From: Streptomyces sp. SDr-06
Lineage (GTDB): Bacteria > Actinomycetota > Actinomycetes > Streptomycetales > Streptomycetaceae
NCBI RefSeq assembly: GCF_003324565.1
Contig: NZ_QOLA01000004.1
Coordinates: 248,001 to 312,000 of the forward strand
Direction of reading: 5' to 3'
Length of the DNA stretch: 64,000 nucleotides
In this document: positions 33,637-44,226 of the stretch, piece after piece
Layout of the letters: each line of letters opens with the position of its first letter
Numbering within the stretch: the first letter of the stretch is position 1
Translations under genes and position numbers: made by a program
Notes under the pieces: generated by a model
The model's input: the letters and a program-made list of their open reading frames with translations, nothing else
Database searches by the model: none
Told to the model about the DNA's origin: nothing

Positions 33637-33662
33637 CGGGCGGCCGGGGCGCGGGCCGCCCG
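33637..33662 (-). terminator. Hairpin terminator of the small HTH gene
   Basis: CGGGCGGCC / GGCCGCCCG, a 9-bp stem with an 8-nt loop, 11 nt beyond the stop of the small HTH gene. U-poor. Confidence 0.5.
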
Positions 33663-33672
33663 CGTGGCCGGG

Positions 33673-33873
33673 TCACAGGTCGCGGCGGCCTCTGTTGCCG
33701 GGGCGCCGGGCGACCCACGCCCGGATCGTGTCCGCGAACCAGTAGGGCTTGCCGTTCTCCACCAGGTCCGGCGCGGGCAGGAGCCCATGCTTGCGGTAGG
33801 AGCGCACGGTGTCCGGCTGCACCCGGATGTGCGCGGCGATTTCTTTGTAGGACCAGAGCCTGCGGTCGGTCAT
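33673..33873 (-). CDS. Small HTH DNA-binding protein (excisionase/MerR-like)
   Basis: 66 residues starting MTDRRLWSYKEIAAHIRVQP and continuing with DTVRSYRKHGLLPAP, a MerR/AlpA-type winged helix-turn-helix, with a basic tail (RRPGNRGRRDL). The start has GGGAGG upstream; longer in-frame starts are unsupported. Related small proteins act as transcription factors or excisionases. No recombinase is nearby, so a regulator role is more likely. 238 bp (33907-34144) beyond it contain no gene and presumably its promoter. Confidence 0.8.
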   Translation of the reverse strand: MTDRRLWSYKEIAAHIRVQPDTVRSYRKHGLLPAPDLVENGKPYWFADTIRAWVARRPGNRGRRDL

Positions 33874-34144
33874 GTGGGGCACCTCCCTGCGTACGTCGCA
33901 GCGGCGGCCGGAAGGTCGTCGGGGGAGCTGCGACGCGAACGCTTGGCGATCACTCAGCCTGTGCCCGTTGAACGACGGAGAGTGAGGGCAGGGTGGCTCC
34001 TGTCGACCGCCTGTGACGCAAGACCCGCGTAATCGAGACATGTGTGACGGGAGGGAGATCCTTGTAACGCATCGGGCGAACAGGGTGGTTGGGGCGAATG
34101 GGTGAAGTGCCCGCCGGCTCCTTGTGCGTGCTGTCCCGCCCGGC

Positions 34145-35152
34145 CTACTCGTACAGCGCGGGCCGCTCGGGCAGCTCCACTTCGACCCGCTCTCCCGTCC
34201 GCTGTGCGCGCACCCCCGCCTCGCAGACCAGCGCCGCCGCACAGGCGTCCCAGGTGCTCGCCCCCTCGGCGCGGCCCCGCCGGACCGCGTCCACCCACGC
34301 CTGCACCTCGCGGTCGTATGCCTCGGCGAACCGGACCGTGAAGTCCTGCGGGACGTCCTGCCTCGCCCCGCCCGCCGCCCGCGTCACCAGCCCGCCGCTC
34401 TCGCCGATCGAGGCGGTGCCGCGTTCGCACACCGCCTCGCACCGCACCTCGTACCCGAAGCCGCAGTTGACGAAGATCTCGACGTCGACCACCACCCCGC
34501 CGGACGTCTCGAAGAGCACCAGCTGGGGATCGCCGAGCCCCTGCGGCGCGTACGAGGACGGGCGCGGGCGCAGCACCTGGACGGCCGTGATCTCCTGGCC
34601 GAGCAGCCAGCGGGTGGCGTCCGCCTCGTGCACCACCGAGTCGCGGATCAGCATCTCGGTGGTGAAGAAGGAGGGCGAGGACGCGTTGCGGTGGCGGCAG
34701 TGCAGCATCAGGGCCCGGCCCAACGCGCCTTGTTCCAAGGTGCGTTGGAGCTGCTGGTGCTCCCGGTCGAAGCGGCGCATGAAGCCCACCGTGACCAGTC
34801 GGCGGCCGAGCCGCTGCTCGGCCTCCAGGATGCGCAGGGTGCCCGCCGGGTCCGGGGTGAGCGGCTTCTCGCACAGGACCGGCAGTCCGCGCGCGAAGGC
34901 TTCGAGCAGCGCCGCCTCGTGGGCAGGCCCCGAAGAGGCGATCAGGACGGCGTCCACGCCGGGCGCGGCCATCGCGGCGCCCGGGTCGGTGTGCACGGCG
35001 CACCCCTCGATGCCGTGGGCCACGGCATCGGCGCGCTCCGGCTCCAGGTCGGCCACGGCGGCCACGCGGGCGCCGCCGATGACGGAGTCGATGCGGCGCA
35101 CATGGTCGGCGCCCATATGGCCGGTTCCGATGACGGCGATGCCCAGGGTCAT
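34145..35152 (-). CDS. iolG: Inositol 2-dehydrogenase (Gfo/Idh/MocA family)
   Basis: 335 residues. The NAD-binding N-terminus is [20 protein letters not shown], the conserved lysine is in [16 protein letters not shown], and the C-terminal region has the catalytic Asp/His ([16 protein letters not shown]). It oxidises myo-inositol to scyllo-inosose. It begins 1 nt after the stop of the iolE-like gene and lies in a full iol cluster, which supports the name over the generic family call. Confidence 0.87.
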   Translation of the reverse strand: MTLGIAVIGTGHMGADHVRRIDSVIGGARVAAVADLEPERADAVAHGIEGCAVHTDPGAAMAAPGVDAVLIASSGPAHEAALLEAFARGLPVLCEKPLTPDPAGTLRILEAEQRLGRRLVTVGFMRRFDREHQQLQRTLEQGALGRALMLHCRHRNASSPSFFTTEMLIRDSVVHEADATRWLLGQEITAVQVLRPRPSSYAPQGLGDPQLVLFETSGGVVVDVEIFVNCGFGYEVRCEAVCERGTASIGESGGLVTRAAGGARQDVPQDFTVRFAEAYDREVQAWVDAVRRGRAEGASTWDACAAALVCEAGVRAQRTGERVEVELPERPALYE

Positions 35153-35153
35153 G

Positions 35154-36056
35154 TCAAGCCCCGCAGGAGCGCAGGAAGGCGCGGGTGCGTTCGGCGATCG
35201 GGAGGGGGGCGTCCGGATCGCACGGGTACATGTCCTGCTCGACGATCGCGAAGAGGTCGACGTCCAGGTTCTGGGCGGCGGCCAGGACCGGTTCGAGCGC
35301 GGGCACCCCCTTCGGCGGCTCGCACATCACGCCCTGCGCGACGGCGGGCCCGAACGGCGTTCCGGCGGACCGCACGTGGGCCAGCACCTCCGGATCGACC
35401 TGCTTGAGGTGGAGGTAGCCGATCCGCTCCCCGTACGTCTCGATCAGCTTGACGCTGTCGCCGCCGCAGTACGCGTAGTGCCCGGTGTCCAGGCACAGCG
35501 AGACCAGGTCGGCGTCGGTGGCGTGCAGGAAGCGGGCCACGTTCTCCTCGCTGTCGATGTGGGTGTCCGCGTGCGGGTGCACCACGACCCGCAGGCCGTG
35601 GCGGTCCCGCACCTCGCGGGCCAGGCGCTCGGTCTGACCCGCGAGGTCGCGCCACTGCGCGGCGGTCAGGGTGCTGTCCTCCAGGACCTCGCCGCTCTTG
35701 TCGTCGCGCCAGAACGACGGGATGACCACGAGGTGCCGGGCGCCCATCGCCTGGGTGAGCGCGGCCACCCGCGACACGTGCGCCCAGGTCCGCTCCCACA
35801 CCGCCGGGCCGTGGTGCAGCCCCGTGAAGACGGTCCCGGCCGAGACCCGCAGGTCGCGCCGGCCGGTCTCCTCGGCGAGGCGTGCCGGATCGGTGGGCAG
35901 ATAGCCGTACGGTCCGAGTTCGATCCACCGGTAGCCCGCCCCGGCGACCTCGTCGAGGAAGCGCTGCCAGGGGACTTGGCGAGGGTCGTCGGGGAACCAG
36001 ACGCCCCAGGAGTCGGGGGCCGAACCGATCCGGATGCGGGTCTTCGCCGTCGTCAT
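35154..36056 (-). CDS. IolE/IolI-like sugar phosphate isomerase (inosose dehydratase candidate)
   Basis: 300 residues, xylose-isomerase-like TIM barrel. Motifs are [66 protein letters not shown] and HLKQVDP, giving the His/Glu/Asp metal site. Position beside iolG and opposite iolC, iolB, iolD and iolA suggests inosose dehydratase (IolE) or inosose isomerase (IolI). No other IolE candidate is in the window, so IolE is favoured. The start ATG has GGAAGG upstream. Confidence 0.78.
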   Translation of the reverse strand: MTTAKTRIRIGSAPDSWGVWFPDDPRQVPWQRFLDEVAGAGYRWIELGPYGYLPTDPARLAEETGRRDLRVSAGTVFTGLHHGPAVWERTWAHVSRVAALTQAMGARHLVVIPSFWRDDKSGEVLEDSTLTAAQWRDLAGQTERLAREVRDRHGLRVVVHPHADTHIDSEENVARFLHATDADLVSLCLDTGHYAYCGGDSVKLIETYGERIGYLHLKQVDPEVLAHVRSAGTPFGPAVAQGVMCEPPKGVPALEPVLAAAQNLDVDLFAIVEQDMYPCDPDAPLPIAERTRAFLRSCGA

Positions 36057-36097
36057 GGCAGCCAGCCTTCCGGGGGTGCGCGAGGAGTGTCAAGGCC

Positions 36098-36157
36098 ACG
36101 TCCGAATGTAAGGACAAAAGATTGACAGGGGTGGCAGGAGGCGGCTAGACCTGGGGG
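36098..36157 (+). promoter_or_regulatory. Divergent iol control region with sigma-70-type promoter
   Basis: TTGACA (36122-36127), 18 nt, TAGACC (36146-36151) reads toward iolC. Just upstream GTCCGAATGTAAGGAC (36101-36116) is a dyad (GTCC...GGAC) placed to control both directions. An IolR-like GntR regulator would be expected, but none is encoded in the window. Confidence 0.55.
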
Positions 36158-36189
36158 CACCGGCGATCCGGCGACCCGAGGGGACGTGC

Positions 36190-37320
36190 ATGGACGAGGC
36201 TCCGTACTCCACCGAGCACGGCCGCGGGCGTGACCCCGGGGACGCGCGGCCCGGCTCCACCGCGGAGCGCGGCCCCGCTTCCGGTGCTGGGTCCGGCGGA
36301 CCGTACGACGTGATCACCATGGGGCGGATCGGTGTCGACCTCTATCCCCTCCAGACCGGGGTCCCGCTCGCGCAGGTCACCTCGTTCGGGAAGTTCCTCG
36401 GCGGCTCGCCCTCCAACGTGGCGGTCGCCGCGGCCCGGCTCGGCCGCCGCACCGCCGTCGTCACCCGTACCGGGCGCGATCCCTTCGGGGACTATCTCCG
36501 TGCGGAGCTGGGGGAGTTCGGGGTGGACGCGCGCTGGGCCACCCCCGTGGACGGGCTGCCCACGCCGGTCACCTTCTGCGAGGTGTTTCCGCCGGACGAC
36601 TTCCCGCTGTACTTCTACCGGCTGCCCAAGGCGCCCGATCTGGAGCTGCGGGAGGGGGAGTTGGACCTTGAGGCGATCCGGGGGGCGCGGATCTTCTGGG
36701 TGACCGGGACGGGGTTGTGCGCGGAGCCCAGCCGCGGGGCGACGCTGGCCGCGCTGCGGGCGCGGAGTTTCCCGGGTGCGGGCCGTGCGCCGGAGGCGCT
36801 GCCCCCGGACCCCCGCTCCTCGAACGCCGGAGGAGCTGAATGCGCGGCTCGCTTCACCGTCTTCGACCTCGACTGGCGGCCCATGTTCTGGGGGGATCCC
36901 GAGGAGGCTCGGGGCAACTACCGGGAGGCGCTCGGCCTCGCCACCGTCGCCGTCGGCAACCTCGACGAGTGCGAGGTGGCCACCGGGGTGCGGGAGCCGC
37001 GGGCCGCCGCCGAGGCGCTGATCGGGGGTGGGGTCGAGCTCGCCGTCGTCAAGCAGGGGCCCAAGGGGGTGCTCGCCGTGCACCGGGACGGCACCGTCGC
37101 CGAGGTGGCGCCGGTGCCGGTCGAGGTGGTCAACGGGCTCGGCGCGGGCGACGCGTTCGGCGGGGCGCTCTGTCACGGGCTGCTCGCCGGGTGGGAGCTC
37201 GAACGCGTCATGCGGTACGCCAACGCCGCCGGAGCCATCGTCGCCTCCCGGCTCGCGTGCTCCTCCGCCATGCCGTTCCCCGCCGAGGTCGAGCGCGTCC
37301 TGGAAGGCGGCCGGGCGTGA
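36190..37320 (+). CDS. iolC: 5-dehydro-2-deoxygluconokinase (PfkB family)
   Basis: 376 residues, longer than typical IolC (about 325-340). After a hydrophilic N-terminal tail, the core starts YDVITMGRIGVDLYPLQTGV, with sugar-site FLGGSPSNVAVAAARLG and the ATP-site/catalytic base motif NGLGAGDAFGGALCHG near residue 318. It phosphorylates 2-deoxy-5-keto-gluconate. Residues of about 193-220 (APEALPPDPRSSNAGGAE region) interrupt the usual run into FTVFDLDWRPMFW and are encoded by an inverted copy of the dispersed repeat. GAGGGG precedes the ATG. Confidence 0.9.
   Translation: MDEAPYSTEHGRGRDPGDARPGSTAERGPASGAGSGGPYDVITMGRIGVDLYPLQTGVPLAQVTSFGKFLGGSPSNVAVAAARLGRRTAVVTRTGRDPFGDYLRAELGEFGVDARWATPVDGLPTPVTFCEVFPPDDFPLYFYRLPKAPDLELREGELDLEAIRGARIFWVTGTGLCAEPSRGATLAALRARSFPGAGRAPEALPPDPRSSNAGGAECAARFTVFDLDWRPMFWGDPEEARGNYREALGLATVAVGNLDECEVATGVREPRAAAEALIGGGVELAVVKQGPKGVLAVHRDGTVAEVAPVPVEVVNGLGAGDAFGGALCHGLLAGWELERVMRYANAAGAIVASRLACSSAMPFPAEVERVLEGGRA
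36797..36840 (-). repeat. Inverted dispersed-repeat fragment captured in frame inside iolC
   Basis: CTCCTCGAACGCCGGAGGAG then CTGAA is, on the other strand, TTCAGCTCCTCCGGCGTTCG, close to the CTCAGCCCGTCCGGCGTTTG core of the intergenic copies. The left part GCTGCCCCCGGACCCCCG corresponds to the complement of the GGGTCTGGGGCGGAGCC module. Confidence 0.7.
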
Positions 37321-38204
37321 GCACCGACTCCGGTCCCGCCGGGCTCGCGCGGATCCGGGCCCGCCACCCCGAGGCCGTCGCCGAGGCCGCCCGGCGCCGG
37401 GTGCGCAGACCGCTCCTGCGCGGCGACGGCGGGCGGCTCATGGTGATCGCCGCTGACCACCCGGCCCGGGGCGCGCTCGGCGTCGGCGCCCATGCCCTCG
37501 CCATGGCCGACCGGGGCGACCTGCTCGACCGGCTCCGCCTCGCCCTGTCGCGGCCCGGCGTCGACGGGGTGCTCGCCAGCGCCGACATCCTGGAGGACCT
37601 GCTGCTGCTCGGCGCCCTCGACGACAAGGTGGTCGTCGGCTCCATGAACCGCGGCGGCCTCGCCGGAGCCGCCTTCGAACTCGACGACCGGTTCACCGGC
37701 CACCGCGCGAAGGACCTGGCCCGGCTCGGCTTCGACGCGGGCAAGCTGCTGCTCAGGATCGACTACCAGGACCCGGGCTCGCTCGACACCCTGCACGCCG
37801 CGGCCCGTGCCATCGATGAGATGGCCGAACATCAACTCCCGGTATTTGTCGAGCCGTTCATCTGCCGCAGAATTCATGGCCGCGTCCACAACGACCTGTC
37901 GGCCGAGGCGGTCATCCGCTCCATCGCCATCGCCTCGGGCCTGGCCGGGACCTCGGCGTACACCTGGCTGAAGGTGCCGGTGACCGAGAACGCCGACGAC
38001 ATGGCCGAGGTCATGGCCACCAGCACGCTGCCCGCCGTGCTGCTCGGCGGGGACATAGGGGACGACCAGGAGGCCGCCTTCGAGAAGTGGCGCGGCGCGC
38101 TGCGACTGCCCACCGTGCAGGGCCTGGTCGCCGGGCGCTCGCTGCTCTATCCGGCCGACGGCGACGTGGCGGCGGCCGTCGACACCGCCGTCGGACTGCT
38201 GTAG
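37317..38204 (+). CDS. Class I aldolase-like TIM barrel of iol clusters (Cgl0158/IolJ-like)
   Basis: 295 residues from GTG 37317, overlapping the iolC stop by 4 bp. Features are GGRLMVIAADHPARGALGVG, DDKVVVGSMNRGGLAGA, KLLLRIDYQDPGS and TSAYTWLKVPVTENADDM with the Schiff-base-type lysine in TWLKVPV. These proteins sit in actinobacterial iol operons and probably split the phosphorylated product of IolC into dihydroxyacetone phosphate and malonate semialdehyde (IolJ role), an inference from context. Confidence 0.8.
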   Translation: MSTDSGPAGLARIRARHPEAVAEAARRRVRRPLLRGDGGRLMVIAADHPARGALGVGAHALAMADRGDLLDRLRLALSRPGVDGVLASADILEDLLLLGALDDKVVVGSMNRGGLAGAAFELDDRFTGHRAKDLARLGFDAGKLLLRIDYQDPGSLDTLHAAARAIDEMAEHQLPVFVEPFICRRIHGRVHNDLSAEAVIRSIAIASGLAGTSAYTWLKVPVTENADDMAEVMATSTLPAVLLGGDIGDDQEAAFEKWRGALRLPTVQGLVAGRSLLYPADGDVAAAVDTAVGLL

Positions 38205-38220
38205 GGGGTAGGACTCGCCC

Positions 38221-39036
38221 ATGGACCACCAAGGACTGCTCGTACGGGCCGGGGAGAGTGCCCGGGACGCGTACGCGCTCGACATCGACCCGGAGCGGGC
38301 CGGCTGGGGCTACTCGGCTCTGCGGGTGCTCGACCTGCCGCCCGGCGGTTCGCATCCGCTGGCCGCAGGGGACAGCGAGTGGCTCGTCGTGCCGCTCGGC
38401 GGCGGCTGCACGGTACGCACCGAGGGGCTCGACCTCGAACTGCGCGGCCGCGCCGACGTGTTCGAGGGGCCCACCGACTTCGCCTACGTTCCGCGTGACG
38501 CGGATGCCCTGATCACCTCCGGCGCGGGAGGCCGCTTCGCCCTGGCAGGAGCGCGGTGCGAGCGACGACTCCCCGCTCGCCGCGGCCCCGCGCCGGAGGT
38601 ACCCGTCGAGGCGCGGGGATCGGGAACCTGTGCGCGGACGGTGCGCAACTTCGCCGCCGCCGACGCCTTCGCCTGCGACCGGCTGATCGCCGTGGAGGTG
38701 ATCACCCCCGGCGGCAACTGGTCCTCCTACCCGCCGCACAAGCACGACGAGCACCTCCCGGGCCGCGAGAGCGAGCTGGAGGAGATCTACTACTTCGCGT
38801 TCGAGCGCCCGGGCGGCTACGGCTACCAGCGGATCTCGCCGTCGCGCGACGGCGGCGCCGACCTCCTCGCCGAGGTGCGCGACGGCGACGCGGTCCTCGT
38901 GCCGGACGGCTGGCACGGACCGTCCATCGCCCAGCCCGGCAACGCCATGTACTACCTGAACGTGATGGCGGGCCCGGGCCGGGAACGGGAGTGGAAGATC
39001 TCCTTCCATCCCGGCCATCGGGAGGGATACCAGTGA
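38221..39036 (+). CDS. iolB: 5-deoxy-glucuronate isomerase
   Basis: 271 residues, a bicupin. The second cupin carries the metal ligands in YPPHKHDEHLPGRESELEEI and a late histidine in PDGWHGPSIAQPGNAMYY, diagnostic for IolB. It converts 5-deoxy-glucuronate to 2-deoxy-5-keto-gluconate, the IolC substrate. It lies 16 bp behind the aldolase gene (AGGGGGTAG before the ATG) and overlaps iolD by 4 bp. Confidence 0.93.
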   Translation: MDHQGLLVRAGESARDAYALDIDPERAGWGYSALRVLDLPPGGSHPLAAGDSEWLVVPLGGGCTVRTEGLDLELRGRADVFEGPTDFAYVPRDADALITSGAGGRFALAGARCERRLPARRGPAPEVPVEARGSGTCARTVRNFAAADAFACDRLIAVEVITPGGNWSSYPPHKHDEHLPGRESELEEIYYFAFERPGGYGYQRISPSRDGGADLLAEVRDGDAVLVPDGWHGPSIAQPGNAMYYLNVMAGPGREREWKISFHPGHREGYQ

Positions 39037-40916
39037 CCGGTACGACGCGTCGACTCACCACCGCCCAGGCGCTGATCGCCTTCCTGGCCCGCCAGTACAC
39101 CGCCCGCGACGGGGTCAACCACCGCTTGATCGCGGCCACTTGGGGCATCTTCGGGCACGGCAACGTCGCCGGTATCGGTCAGGCGCTCCTCGAATCGGGT
39201 CCGGACGCCATGCCCTTCCACCAGGGCCGCAACGAGCAGGCCATGGTGCACGCCGCCGTCGGCTACGCCCGCCAGTCGGGCCGGCTCTCCGCGCACGCCG
39301 TCACCACCTCCATCGGGCCGGGCGCGACCAACCTGGTCACGGGCGCGGCGCTGGCCACCGTCAACCACCTGCCGGTGCTCCTGCTGCCCGGCGACACCTT
39401 CGCCTCCCGCCCCGCCGACCCGGTGCTCCAGCAGCTCGAAGTCCCGTACGCGGGCGATGTGTCGGTCAACGACTGCCTGCGCCCGGTCTCGCGCCACTTC
39501 GACCGGATCGCCCGGCCCGAGGCGCTGATCCCGGCCGCCCTCAACGCGATGAGCGTCCTCGCCGACCCGGCGAACACGGGCGCGGTCACCCTCGCGCTGC
39601 CCCAGGACGTCCAGGCCGAGGCGTACGACTGGCCCGAGGAGTTCTTCCGGGAGCGGGTGTGGCAGGTGCGGGCCCCGGCCGTCGACCCGGACGAACTGGA
39701 CGGCGCGGTGGGGGAGTTGAGGCAGGCGCGGCGGCCGCTGATCGTCGTGGGCGGCGGGGTGCGCCACGCCGGGGCCCAGGACGTGCTCGCCCGGTTCGCC
39801 GAGGACACCGGCATCCCGGTCGCGAGCACCCAGGCGGGCAAGGGCGCGCTGGTGCACGACGACCCCCGCGACGTCGGGGGCATCGGCCACACCGGTACGG
39901 CCGCCGCCGACGCGCTGGCCCGCACCGCCGACGTGGTGCTCGGCGTCGGCACCCGCTGGACCGACTTCACCACCGCCTCCGCCACGCTCTTCCAGCATCC
40001 CGGCGTCCGCTTCGTCAACCTCAACGTCCGGCCCGCCGACGCCCACAAGATGGGCGGGCGCCAGCTGGTCGGCGACGCCCGCACGGGCCTGGCCGCGCTG
40101 CACGAGGCGCTGAAGGGGCATCGCGTACCGGCCGGATACGAGGCCGAGTACACCCGGCTCAAGGCGGACTGGGAGCGCCGGGTCACCGCCGCGTACACCC
40201 CGGCCTCCGACGGGCTGCGCCCCACCCAGGCCCAAGTCCTCGGCGCGCTCGACACGTTGGTCACCGGGGACGACATCCTGATCAACGCGGCGGGCTCGCT
40301 CCCCGGCGACCTGCACCAGCTGTGGCGGACCCGCTCGCACGACCAGTACCACGTCGAATACGGCTACTCCTGCATGGGCTACGAGATCCCCGCCGCCATC
40401 GGTGTGGCCCTCGCGGCGCCCGGGCGGCCGGTCTGGGCGCTGGTCGGCGACGGTACGTATCTGATGAACCCGACCGAAATCGTCACCGCGGTGCAGGAGA
40501 ACATCCCCATCAAGGTGGTGATCCTCCAGAACCATGGGTACGCCTCGATCGGCGGTCTCTCGGACGCGGTGGGGGGTGAGCGGTTCGGCACGGCGTACCG
40601 GTTCCGCGCACCGGACGGGACGTACGGCGGCGAGGTGCTGCCGGTCGACCTGGCGGCCAACGCGGCCTCGCTCGGGATGCGGGTGCTTCGCGCCGAAACC
40701 GTTCGTGACCTGCGGGAAGCCCTCGCCGAAGCACGCCGGTCCGACGTTCCCACATGTGTCTACGTGGAGACCGAAAGGCCCGACACAGTGTCGGGCCCGC
40801 CCCCGGCCCAGGCGTGGTGGGATGTGCCCGTGGCCGAGACCGCGACCCGCACGTCGGCGGTCACGGCCCGCGAGGAGTACGAACGGCACGTCACCGCCCG
40901 ACGCCGTCATCTGTGA
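39033..40916 (+). CDS. iolD: 3D-(3,5/4)-trihydroxycyclohexane-1,2-dione hydrolase (ThDP)
   Basis: 627 residues, the usual IolD length. It belongs to the ThDP superfamily: GIFGHGNVAGIGQALLESG, the cofactor glutamate in FHQGRNEQAMVHAAVGYARQ, GDGTYLMNPTEIVTAVQENI and ILQNHGYASIGGLSDAVGGE. IolD opens the ring of the diketone formed by inosose dehydratase. The GTG at 39033 overlaps the iolB stop; GGGAGGG lies upstream. Confidence 0.93.
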   Translation: MTGTTRRLTTAQALIAFLARQYTARDGVNHRLIAATWGIFGHGNVAGIGQALLESGPDAMPFHQGRNEQAMVHAAVGYARQSGRLSAHAVTTSIGPGATNLVTGAALATVNHLPVLLLPGDTFASRPADPVLQQLEVPYAGDVSVNDCLRPVSRHFDRIARPEALIPAALNAMSVLADPANTGAVTLALPQDVQAEAYDWPEEFFRERVWQVRAPAVDPDELDGAVGELRQARRPLIVVGGGVRHAGAQDVLARFAEDTGIPVASTQAGKGALVHDDPRDVGGIGHTGTAAADALARTADVVLGVGTRWTDFTTASATLFQHPGVRFVNLNVRPADAHKMGGRQLVGDARTGLAALHEALKGHRVPAGYEAEYTRLKADWERRVTAAYTPASDGLRPTQAQVLGALDTLVTGDDILINAAGSLPGDLHQLWRTRSHDQYHVEYGYSCMGYEIPAAIGVALAAPGRPVWALVGDGTYLMNPTEIVTAVQENIPIKVVILQNHGYASIGGLSDAVGGERFGTAYRFRAPDGTYGGEVLPVDLAANAASLGMRVLRAETVRDLREALAEARRSDVPTCVYVETERPDTVSGPPPAQAWWDVPVAETATRTSAVTAREEYERHVTARRRHL

Positions 40917-40930
40917 AGGAGCACTTGGAC

Positions 40931-42442
<1,512 letters not shown>

Positions 42443-42456
42443 GCCGCCCCGCTCCG

Positions 42457-42504
42457 CGACGGCCGCCGCCCGCCCCCGACCCGGGGAGCGGGCGGCGGCC
42501 GTCG
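42457..42504 (+). terminator. Terminator of the iol operon
   Basis: A perfect 17-bp stem, CGACGGCCGCCGCCCGC (42457-42473) with GCGGGCGGCGGCCGTCG (42488-42504) and a 14-nt loop, starting 15 nt after the mmsA stop. Confidence 0.75.
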
Positions 42505-42661
42505 TCCGTGGGCCGCGCGGCGGGCCCGAGGTGTCCGTACCGCGGAAAGTTGGGGACGAACTTCGGCGCGGGCGCTGCGGTTCCCGCACCGGGCGATCGT
42601 GCTGCCTTGACACGTTCTTAACGCCGGAAACCGGTGTCCAGCCGTGTCGGATCTTCGGATT

Positions 42662-42689
42662 CCGCAGGTAACCAGCTATTGACCTGCGG
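42662..42689. promoter_or_regulatory. Dyad overlapping a -35-like element upstream of APC permease
   Basis: CCGCAGGT-(12 nt)-ACCTGCGG, a perfect 8-bp inverted repeat. It overlaps TTGACC (42679-42684), which has TTGCAT 17 nt downstream. It lies in the 303-bp gap 42505-42807, which has no gene; a second TTGACA is at 42607. Candidate operator for the permease. Confidence 0.45.
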
Positions 42690-42807
42690 TTCTCCGAAGG
42701 ATTGCATGTCGGCAACCCGGGAGCCGACGAACCACTTCACCACCCCGCCCATGGAGGCGATACCGCTCCCGCGCATCAAAGCCGCCCCAGTCGATCGGAA
42801 CCGCACG

Positions 42808-44205
42808 ATGACGGAAACGCTCAGCGCCCCCCAGGCGCTCGCCCCCGCGACCGGCCCCACCCCGCACAAGCTCAAGCGGTCCATCGGCGTCGTGGGCGGC
42901 ACGCTGCTCACGCTGTCCTGCGTGACACCCGCCTCCACTCTGTTCGTCGTCGTGCCCGACCTGTTCGCCACGCTCGGCACCTACACCGCCCTCACCATCG
43001 CGATCGGCTCGCTGCTCTGTATCGCCGTCGCCTTCTGCTACTCGGAGCTGGGCACCCTCATCCCGAGCGCGGGCGGCGAGTACGCCATGGTGTCGACGAT
43101 GGCGGGACGGCTCGCGGGCTGGCTGGTGTTCGTGCTCTCGCTGCTCGTCGTGATGATCGTGCCGCCCGTGATCGCGATGGGCACCGCCGACTACCTCGCG
43201 CCGATCGTCCACATACCGGCCCCCGTGGCGGGCGCCGGGGTCATGCTGCTCGCCACCCTGGCCGGCCTGCTGGACCTGCGCGCCAACGCCTGGATCACCG
43301 GCATCTTCCTCGTCCTCGAGGTCATCGCGGCCGGACTGGTCGCGGTGCTCGGCTTCGCCCACAGCGAGCGCGGCGCCTCGGCCCTGGTCCACGGCTCGGT
43401 CGCGGGCGACGGGGGCGCGCCTTCGACGGTCACCGCGATGATGGTGATCTCCGGCCTGGCCATCGCCCTCTTCATCACCCAGGGCTTCTCCACCGCCGTA
43501 TACCTGTCGGAGGAGCTGGAGCACCCGCGGCGCAACGTGGCCCGCACCGTGCTCGCCACCCTCGCCATCTCCACCGCCGTGATCCTGGTGCCCGTCGTGG
43601 CCATCACGCTCGGCGCACCCGACCTCGCGGCCCTCACCAGCGGCAACCTCAGCGAGATGGTCACCGCCTGGTCGAACTCCGCGGTCGGCACCTTCGTCAG
43701 CCTCTGCGTCGCGCTCGCCATCATCAACGCGGGCATCGTCATGGTCATCCAGAACTCCCGCGTCCTGTTCGCCTCAGCCCGCGACAAGGCCTGGCCCGAG
43801 CCCGTCAACCGGGGCCTGTCCCGGCTCGGCCGGTTCGGCTCCCCGTGGGTGGCCACCCTCCTCGTCGGCGTCCCCGGCGCGGCCCTGTGCTTCGTCAAGC
43901 TCGACACCCTCTACGGCGTCACCGGGGTCTCCGTCACCGGCATGTACCTCTTGGTCGCCGTCGCCGCCCTGCTGTGCCGGCGCGGTTCGCACAAGGACGT
44001 CCCGGCCTGGCGGATGCCGCTGTGGCCCGCGGTGCCGGTGCTGCTCATCGCCGTCCTCGCCTACATCCTGACCCAGCAGGAGACCGAGTACCTGCTGTGG
44101 ACGGGCGGCATCACCGCGGTCGCCACCCTGTACTGGGCGCTGTACCTGCGGCCCCGCCGCGAGACCCGCTGGCTCGTCAGCATCCCTGAGGACGCCCAGG
44201 TCTGA
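42808..44205 (+). CDS. APC-family amino acid/polyamine permease
   Basis: 465 residues with 12 predicted membrane helices. The N-terminus carries the APC signature GVVGGTLLTLSCVTPASTLF, and FITQGFSTAVYLSEELEHPR with NVARTVLATLAIS is the conserved helix 6-7 region. It imports an amino acid, amine or related compound; the substrate is unresolved. The ATG at 42808 is preferred since the 58-residue extension to 42634 is hydrophilic and unconserved. It stands alone behind the iol terminator. Confidence 0.87.
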   Translation: MTETLSAPQALAPATGPTPHKLKRSIGVVGGTLLTLSCVTPASTLFVVVPDLFATLGTYTALTIAIGSLLCIAVAFCYSELGTLIPSAGGEYAMVSTMAGRLAGWLVFVLSLLVVMIVPPVIAMGTADYLAPIVHIPAPVAGAGVMLLATLAGLLDLRANAWITGIFLVLEVIAAGLVAVLGFAHSERGASALVHGSVAGDGGAPSTVTAMMVISGLAIALFITQGFSTAVYLSEELEHPRRNVARTVLATLAISTAVILVPVVAITLGAPDLAALTSGNLSEMVTAWSNSAVGTFVSLCVALAIINAGIVMVIQNSRVLFASARDKAWPEPVNRGLSRLGRFGSPWVATLLVGVPGAALCFVKLDTLYGVTGVSVTGMYLLVAVAALLCRRGSHKDVPAWRMPLWPAVPVLLIAVLAYILTQQETEYLLWTGGITAVATLYWALYLRPRRETRWLVSIPEDAQV

Positions 44206-44226
44206 GGCCCTGCCTAGGGTGGGCGC

